Shown piece after piece: positions 61,532 to 64,000 of a stretch of DNA of 64,000 nt (position 1 is its first letter; each line of letters begins with the position of its first letter). Source of the DNA: Candidatus Poribacteria bacterium (lineage in GTDB: Bacteria; Poribacteria; WGA-4E; WGA-3G); NCBI GenBank assembly GCA_028820635.1, contig JAPPIG010000082.1, positions 166,645-230,644 on the forward strand, written 5' to 3'. The translations under genes were made by a program, and so were the position numbers. The notes below the pieces were generated by a model that had not been told where the DNA came from, did no database searches, and saw nothing but the letters and a program-made list of their open reading frames with translations.

Positions 61532-64000
61532 ATGGAGAAAACCTATCGTACAAGTCGAACTGTTCAGGTCTTGCTGTTAGCAATCGTAGTTTTCCTCAGT
61601 CTATTTTTACCGCTACAGTGGAGCATCGCGCAAGATCCACAACCCCTTACCCCCAAACCTCCTGAAGAAACTGATACCCAACCCGCCAAAGATACAGATC
61701 AGACTACCAGTGCCGCAAAAGAAGCCTTAAATCCTGAAAAGATGACACCTGAACCAGACACGGTAATCGGTGATGGGGACAAAGTCATTTTCCATGATAA
61801 TTTCGTTCAGATTCATGGAAATGCTCTTATCAAATATGAAGATGTTATTTTGCGAGCAGACAACGTCTGGGCAGATTTCAACGATAATCTGATGCGTGCT
61901 GCAGGAAATGTTTACCTAAAAGTGGGCAATGAGGAGACATTTTCAGATGAACTTGTTTTTAACTTGGAAACAAAAAAGGGAATTGCTCGCAACGGCTACA
62001 CATTTAGCGATCCGTGGTACTTCGGTGGCAGTGAAATTTTCAAAATTGAGGACAACAAATCTTATATCCGTGGTGGCTCCTTAACGACCTGTTCCTTGAA
62101 ATATCCACACTACCATTTCAGCGTTTCCGAAGTAATTATCAGGATGAATGAAGAGATGATTGCAAAGAACATCGTCTTACATATTGGTGGCATTCCACTT
62201 TTCTATTTCCCCGCTATTCGGCGTGATCTGCGTAAAGGCAAAGTTGCAAAGATCATCGTCAGAGTCGGAACAGATAGTTACCAAGGACCTAACATCAGCA
62301 TCATTTTACCTGTAGCACGCAAAAGACGTTACGACGGCGCGTTGCTATACGATAGAAGTGCGCGGAGAGGACAAGGTTATGGCTTTGAAGGGAAATATAG
62401 ATTTAATGATACACAGTTCCGAGAGATACATATCCCGATTCCACCTGATGCTACACCTGCTCAACGCACAAAATTGGAAGAAAAGGCTAAAGAGATATAT
62501 GATCGGCTTGAAGGTGATTACGATAGATATTGGCTAAAACAACTCTTTCTGGAATATAAAATCACTGATGAAGATACCGAACGCGCAAAAGAGAAAGCTG
62601 AAAATATACTCAAACAACTCACTGAAGAAGATGCAGACTTTTCGCAACTCGCTCAAAGTGAATCTGATCATTCAGAAACACGTTATGACGGTGGCGATCT
62701 GGGATTCCTGGCACGAGGTGAGAAAGACGAAGATGGTGAGCCAAAACTTGATCCGATTTTGGAAGAAGCAGCATTCGCACTAAAGGAAGGTAAAATCAGC
62801 AGCGTTTTAAGAACTGAATCTGCCTTCCATGTTCTCAAAGTTGAGCGTGTGCTTGACATCTATGGCGAGCGCGAAATCAAACTTGCCCGTATTGATATTA
62901 AGATCACTGCAAGCACTGAAACACAAGAGACAGTGCGCGAGATAGCAGATAAAATTCATGAGCGAGCTCTTGCTGGCGAAACATTTGAACAACTTGCCAC
63001 TGAATTTACTGAAGCAAAATTGTCTGAGATTAATGATGGCGATGGGTTGCCCCTTAACGAGATGAATTCTGGATGGCAGTATTCTGTTCGACGCATGGAA
63101 AAACCTGGAGATATTACTGAACGTAGTCCTGTTTTTTCACAGGAAGGTCTTTACATCTTCCAATTAATCGAAAAAGAGAAAACACCTACATTTGAGGAAC
63201 TCGCCGAACAGTTTGAAGCAGAATGGAAGACTTTTGAAGCAGAAATATTAGCAACGCCTGAAAAAGACGAAAAAACAACCGCTCCCGATGATAACCAAGA
63301 AAATACAGATACAGATAGTAACCCGCTCCCCGATGTGATTGAAAATACTGAAGATAAAACACCTGCTGAACCAGAAACAGTAGAAGAGGTGACTCCTGAA
63401 CAGGAAAATCCTGCAGAGGAAGAAGAGGAAGCGTTTGAAGTCTACAAAAAACATGGATTTCGCGGACGGTGGCAAGACCCACGACAGGTGGCATCAGAAG
63501 CACAAAGTTTATACGCAGGCGAATATAGCCGAGTAATTAACACAAAAAAATCGTTTCGCCTTATCAAAGTTGATAAGAAACGCGCCTATCGCGGCGATAT
63601 CTATTTCTACGGCGCTGACGAATACTCTTTTAGCAGACAAGATTCATCCCGTATCGGTAGACGGTGGAATATGCGATGGGGACACAGACAGTCCTTCTAT
63701 ACGCCATGGGACAGCCGACAAGCAGGACGCCGTCCCATTAGTTTTGTCGGACGGACTGCATGGGGCGCTCGTACCTACAAAGAGGATCTGGGGCTTCAAA
63801 GTGATTCTGCTCTCAATTCATTTGGCGTAATCACCTACGGTTCCGCTGTGTCCGCAGCGAGTGAGAAAGATGTTGATGAAGATGGAAACCTAACGTACTC
63901 ACGAGAAACCATTGGTGATATTACCAGTAGACTTGAAGTCCGACACGTCCAAGATTTTACAGGTCAAGGGACAACAGCACTCCAAAAACTACCGCAATTT
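61532..64000 (+). CDS. lptD: LptD (OstA) family LPS-assembly protein with inserted parvulin-like domains, 3' end beyond the window
   Basis: One frame stays open from ATG 61532 to the window end, giving 823 residues. Signal peptide about 8-34; LptA/OstA-like N-terminal domain about 80-190 (VIFHDNFVQIHGNALIKYEDVILRAD, NGYTFSDPWYFGGSE, CSLKYPHYHF); first barrel strands about 240-300. A long insertion follows (about 305-684): a parvulin domain (about 345-442, ADFSQLAQSESDHSETRYDGGDLGFLARGE ... ESAFHVLKVERV), a second parvulin-like module (about 447-552), an acidic linker (about 560-640), and a parvulin-like tail (YSRVINTKKSFRLIKVDKKR). Barrel-like sequence then resumes (RGDIYFYGADEYSFSR). LptD inserts LPS in the outer membrane. 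An in-frame GTG at 61442 gives a poorer signal peptide. Confidence 0.85.
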   Translation, partial: MEKTYRTSRTVQVLLLAIVVFLSLFLPLQWSIAQDPQPLTPKPPEETDTQPAKDTDQTTSAAKEALNPEKMTPEPDTVIGDGDKVIFHDNFVQIHGNALIKYEDVILRADNVWADFNDNLMRAAGNVYLKVGNEETFSDELVFNLETKKGIARNGYTFSDPWYFGGSEIFKIEDNKSYIRGGSLTTCSLKYPHYHFSVSEVIIRMNEEMIAKNIVLHIGGIPLFYFPAIRRDLRKGKVAKIIVRVGTDSYQGPNISIILPVARKRRYDGALLYDRSARRGQGYGFEGKYRFNDTQFREIHIPIPPDATPAQRTKLEEKAKEIYDRLEGDYDRYWLKQLFLEYKITDEDTERAKEKAENILKQLTEEDADFSQLAQSESDHSETRYDGGDLGFLARGEKDEDGEPKLDPILEEAAFALKEGKISSVLRTESAFHVLKVERVLDIYGEREIKLARIDIKITASTETQETVREIADKIHERALAGETFEQLATEFTEAKLSEINDGDGLPLNEMNSGWQYSVRRMEKPGDITERSPVFSQEGLYIFQLIEKEKTPTFEELAEQFEAEWKTFEAEILATPEKDEKTTAPDDNQENTDTDSNPLPDVIENTEDKTPAEPETVEEVTPEQENPAEEEEEAFEVYKKHGFRGRWQDPRQVASEAQSLYAGEYSRVINTKKSFRLIKVDKKRAYRGDIYFYGADEYSFSRQDSSRIGRRWNMRWGHRQSFYTPWDSRQAGRRPISFVGRTAWGARTYKEDLGLQSDSALNSFGVITYGSAVSAASEKDVDEDGNLTYSRETIGDITSRLEVRHVQDFTGQGTTALQKLPQF

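Noticed and set aside
1..64000. tRNA and rRNA genes
   Set aside because: I looked for T-loop and conserved rRNA sequences in the gaps and saw none; a covariance search would be needed to be certain.

Overview
The window (about 40% GC by eye) comes from a diderm, LPS-type bacterium. It encodes LptD, SurA-like chaperones, TonB and TonB-dependent receptors, lipoproteins and HlyD/MacB-type exporters. The mix of phytanoyl-CoA dioxygenase-like, Gfo/Idh/MocA, DegT/DnrJ, DUF5916 and TolB-like genes, together with very many palindromic intergenic repeats, is reminiscent of uncultured lineages such as Candidatus Poribacteria. That placement is inference; no rRNA or tRNA gene was seen.

Layout. 1-3.6 kb: an edge-truncated Gfo/Idh/MocA oxidoreductase and a PhyH-type dioxygenase, then a tandem-domain peroxiredoxin with an in-frame UGA at each of its two peroxidatic positions (a probable two-selenocysteine protein), translationally coupled to a PAP2-like membrane protein. 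3.6-5.6 kb: two unrecognised proteins. 5.9-10.4 kb: yebC-ruvC-ruvA-ruvB-queA-yajC. 10.4-12.8 kb (minus): an IolB-like cupin, maf, a small protein and an ankyrin protein. 13.3-16.2 kb: a DegT aminotransferase, a GNAT protein and an MBL hydrolase. 16.3-24.5 kb (minus): four paralogous MacB/FtsX permeases and one HlyD adaptor with a very long coiled coil, with no ATPase. 24.6-27.9 kb (minus): an alpha/alpha-toroid protein, a Gfo/Idh/MocA oxidoreductase and a DUF547 protein. 29.2-39.6 kb: four tandem TonB-dependent receptors carrying 2, 1, 1 and 0 N-terminal carboxypeptidase-regulatory-like domains. 40.2-46.1 kb: duplicated TolB-like propellers, a DUF5916 barrel protein and a TonB protein. 46.2-50.7 kb (minus): purF, a small membrane protein, purM and an orphan FliG-like gene. 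51.1-53.7 kb: an FN3 lipoprotein, DUF5683 and DUF3108. 53.9-64 kb: mfd, three parvulin-type PPIase genes and an lptD whose barrel region carries inserted parvulin-like modules.

How the genes may work together. The right end reads as an outer-membrane biogenesis locus: the parvulin chaperones are encoded next to LptD, in other bacteria a classical SurA client, and here LptD itself contains parvulin modules. The permease/adaptor cluster and the receptor array both look like local gene amplification of envelope transport functions. The peroxiredoxin has a signal peptide, so it probably detoxifies peroxides outside the cytoplasm.

Intergenic DNA is dominated by short palindromic elements of several families, often nested. 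Some have terminal inverted repeats and possible target-site duplications. One module, found at about a dozen sites, is a hairpin with a nearly constant 7-nt loop and covarying arms. No transposase gene is present in the window.
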